A stretch of DNA of 5,808 nt, taken from positions 1 to 5,808 of the forward strand of contig DFBF01000075.1 in the NCBI GenBank assembly GCA_002367285.1, given 5' to 3'. The notes beneath the pieces are model-generated. The model saw nothing but the letters and a program-made list of their open reading frames with translations, was not told the origin of the DNA and did no database searches. The translations under genes and the position numbers were made by a program. The stretch is from Rhodobacteraceae bacterium UBA3087. GTDB lineage: Bacteria > Pseudomonadota > Alphaproteobacteria > Rhodobacterales > Rhodobacteraceae. Position 1 is the first letter of the stretch. The number at the start of each line of letters is the position of its first letter. This document shows positions 5,606-5,808 of this stretch, in pieces.

Positions 5606-5808
5606 ATGGACCCGCTTACCTGGACCGGAAACCTGAGTTTCCTCAATCTTCCTCTATTGTTTGTCACGGGCCTGTTTGTGCTGCTTGTGGCGGCACAAAT
5701 CGTCATCTGGCTGATTTCGGCGGTCACGAATACGCCGAACGCGGATGGCACGATATCATCCTCAGGCGGAGGCCTGTCAGGCATGGCAGCCCGCGCGACG
5801 CTCTGGGC
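5606..5808 (+). CDS. Membrane protein, N-terminal part; probably second ABC permease (DppC-like)
   Basis: Only the first 67 codons are in the window. AAGGAG (5592-5597) overlaps the TAA of the upstream permease and lies eight bases before the ATG at 5606, so translation is tightly linked and this gene belongs to the operon. The start MDPLTWTGNLSFLNLPLLFV leads into one hydrophobic span (residues about 14-40, LPLLFVTGLFVLLVAAQIVI and WLISAV). A polar Gly/Ser-rich linker with SSSGGGLSG (about 51-59) follows, then MAARATLW at the edge. Position in the operon points to the DppC/OppC-type partner permease. However, DppC proteins usually begin with a short basic cytoplasmic tail, and this one begins with a hydrophobic segment and a linker. 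It may be an extended permease or a separate small membrane protein. No diagnostic permease motif is visible yet. Confidence 0.6.
   Translation, partial: MDPLTWTGNLSFLNLPLLFVTGLFVLLVAAQIVIWLISAVTNTPNADGTISSSGGGLSGMAARATLW

Noticed and set aside
1..5808. Search for tRNA, rRNA, CRISPR arrays, insertion sequences and integration sites
   Set aside because: Reading the sequence showed no cloverleaf, regular repeat-spacer array, transposase motif or terminal repeats; gene composition looks uniform apart from the AT-richer leader at 2408-2740.

Overview
The window looks like chromosomal DNA from an alphaproteobacterium, most plausibly the Rhodobacteraceae/Roseobacter group. This rests on GC-rich codon use with strong G/C third positions, the form of the MiaA motifs, and a Tat-type peptide-ABC substrate-binding protein paired with a permease that has an enlarged first periplasmic loop. 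The taxon is an inference from style; no marker gene fixes it.

Layout, left to right. (1) 1-428, minus strand: the first 142 codons of pyrH (UMP kinase), running off the left edge. (2) 429-531: a 103-bp divergent intergenic region shared by pyrH and miaA. (3) 532-1425, plus strand: complete miaA (tRNA dimethylallyltransferase). (4) 1426-1597: a short spacer with a possible stem-loop just after miaA. (5) 1598-2407, plus strand: an AraC-family transcription regulator with an N-terminal cupin-like sensor domain. (6) 2408-2740: a 333-bp AT-richer region without a gene. It holds several repeats, including a 14-bp direct repeat with 22-bp periodicity, which is the geometry expected of AraC-family binding sites. 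(7) 2741-4417: a family-5 (peptide/oligopeptide type) ABC substrate-binding protein with a Tat-like signal. (8) 4418-4546: a spacer with two tandem GC-rich hairpins. (9) 4547-5593: a DppB/OppB-like permease. (10) 5606-5808: the start of a further membrane protein in the same operon, probably the second permease, cut by the right edge.

How the genes fit together. pyrH and miaA are housekeeping genes for pyrimidine nucleotides and tRNA modification. From about 1598 onward the window becomes an accessory transport locus: an AraC-type regulator, a regulatory region, then a binding protein and permease(s). The simplest reading is that the regulator senses a small molecule and controls import of a peptide-like or other small solute through the transporter. 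The substrate cannot be read from the sequence. The tandem hairpins after the binding-protein gene fit the usual need to make far more binding protein than permease.

I see no mobile element, CRISPR array, tRNA, rRNA or clear integration scar. No wholly new system is evident. The points most worth checking are the putative AraC-type operator, the interlaced palindromes upstream of it, the cysteine-containing insertion in the permease, and the unusual N-terminus of the truncated last gene.
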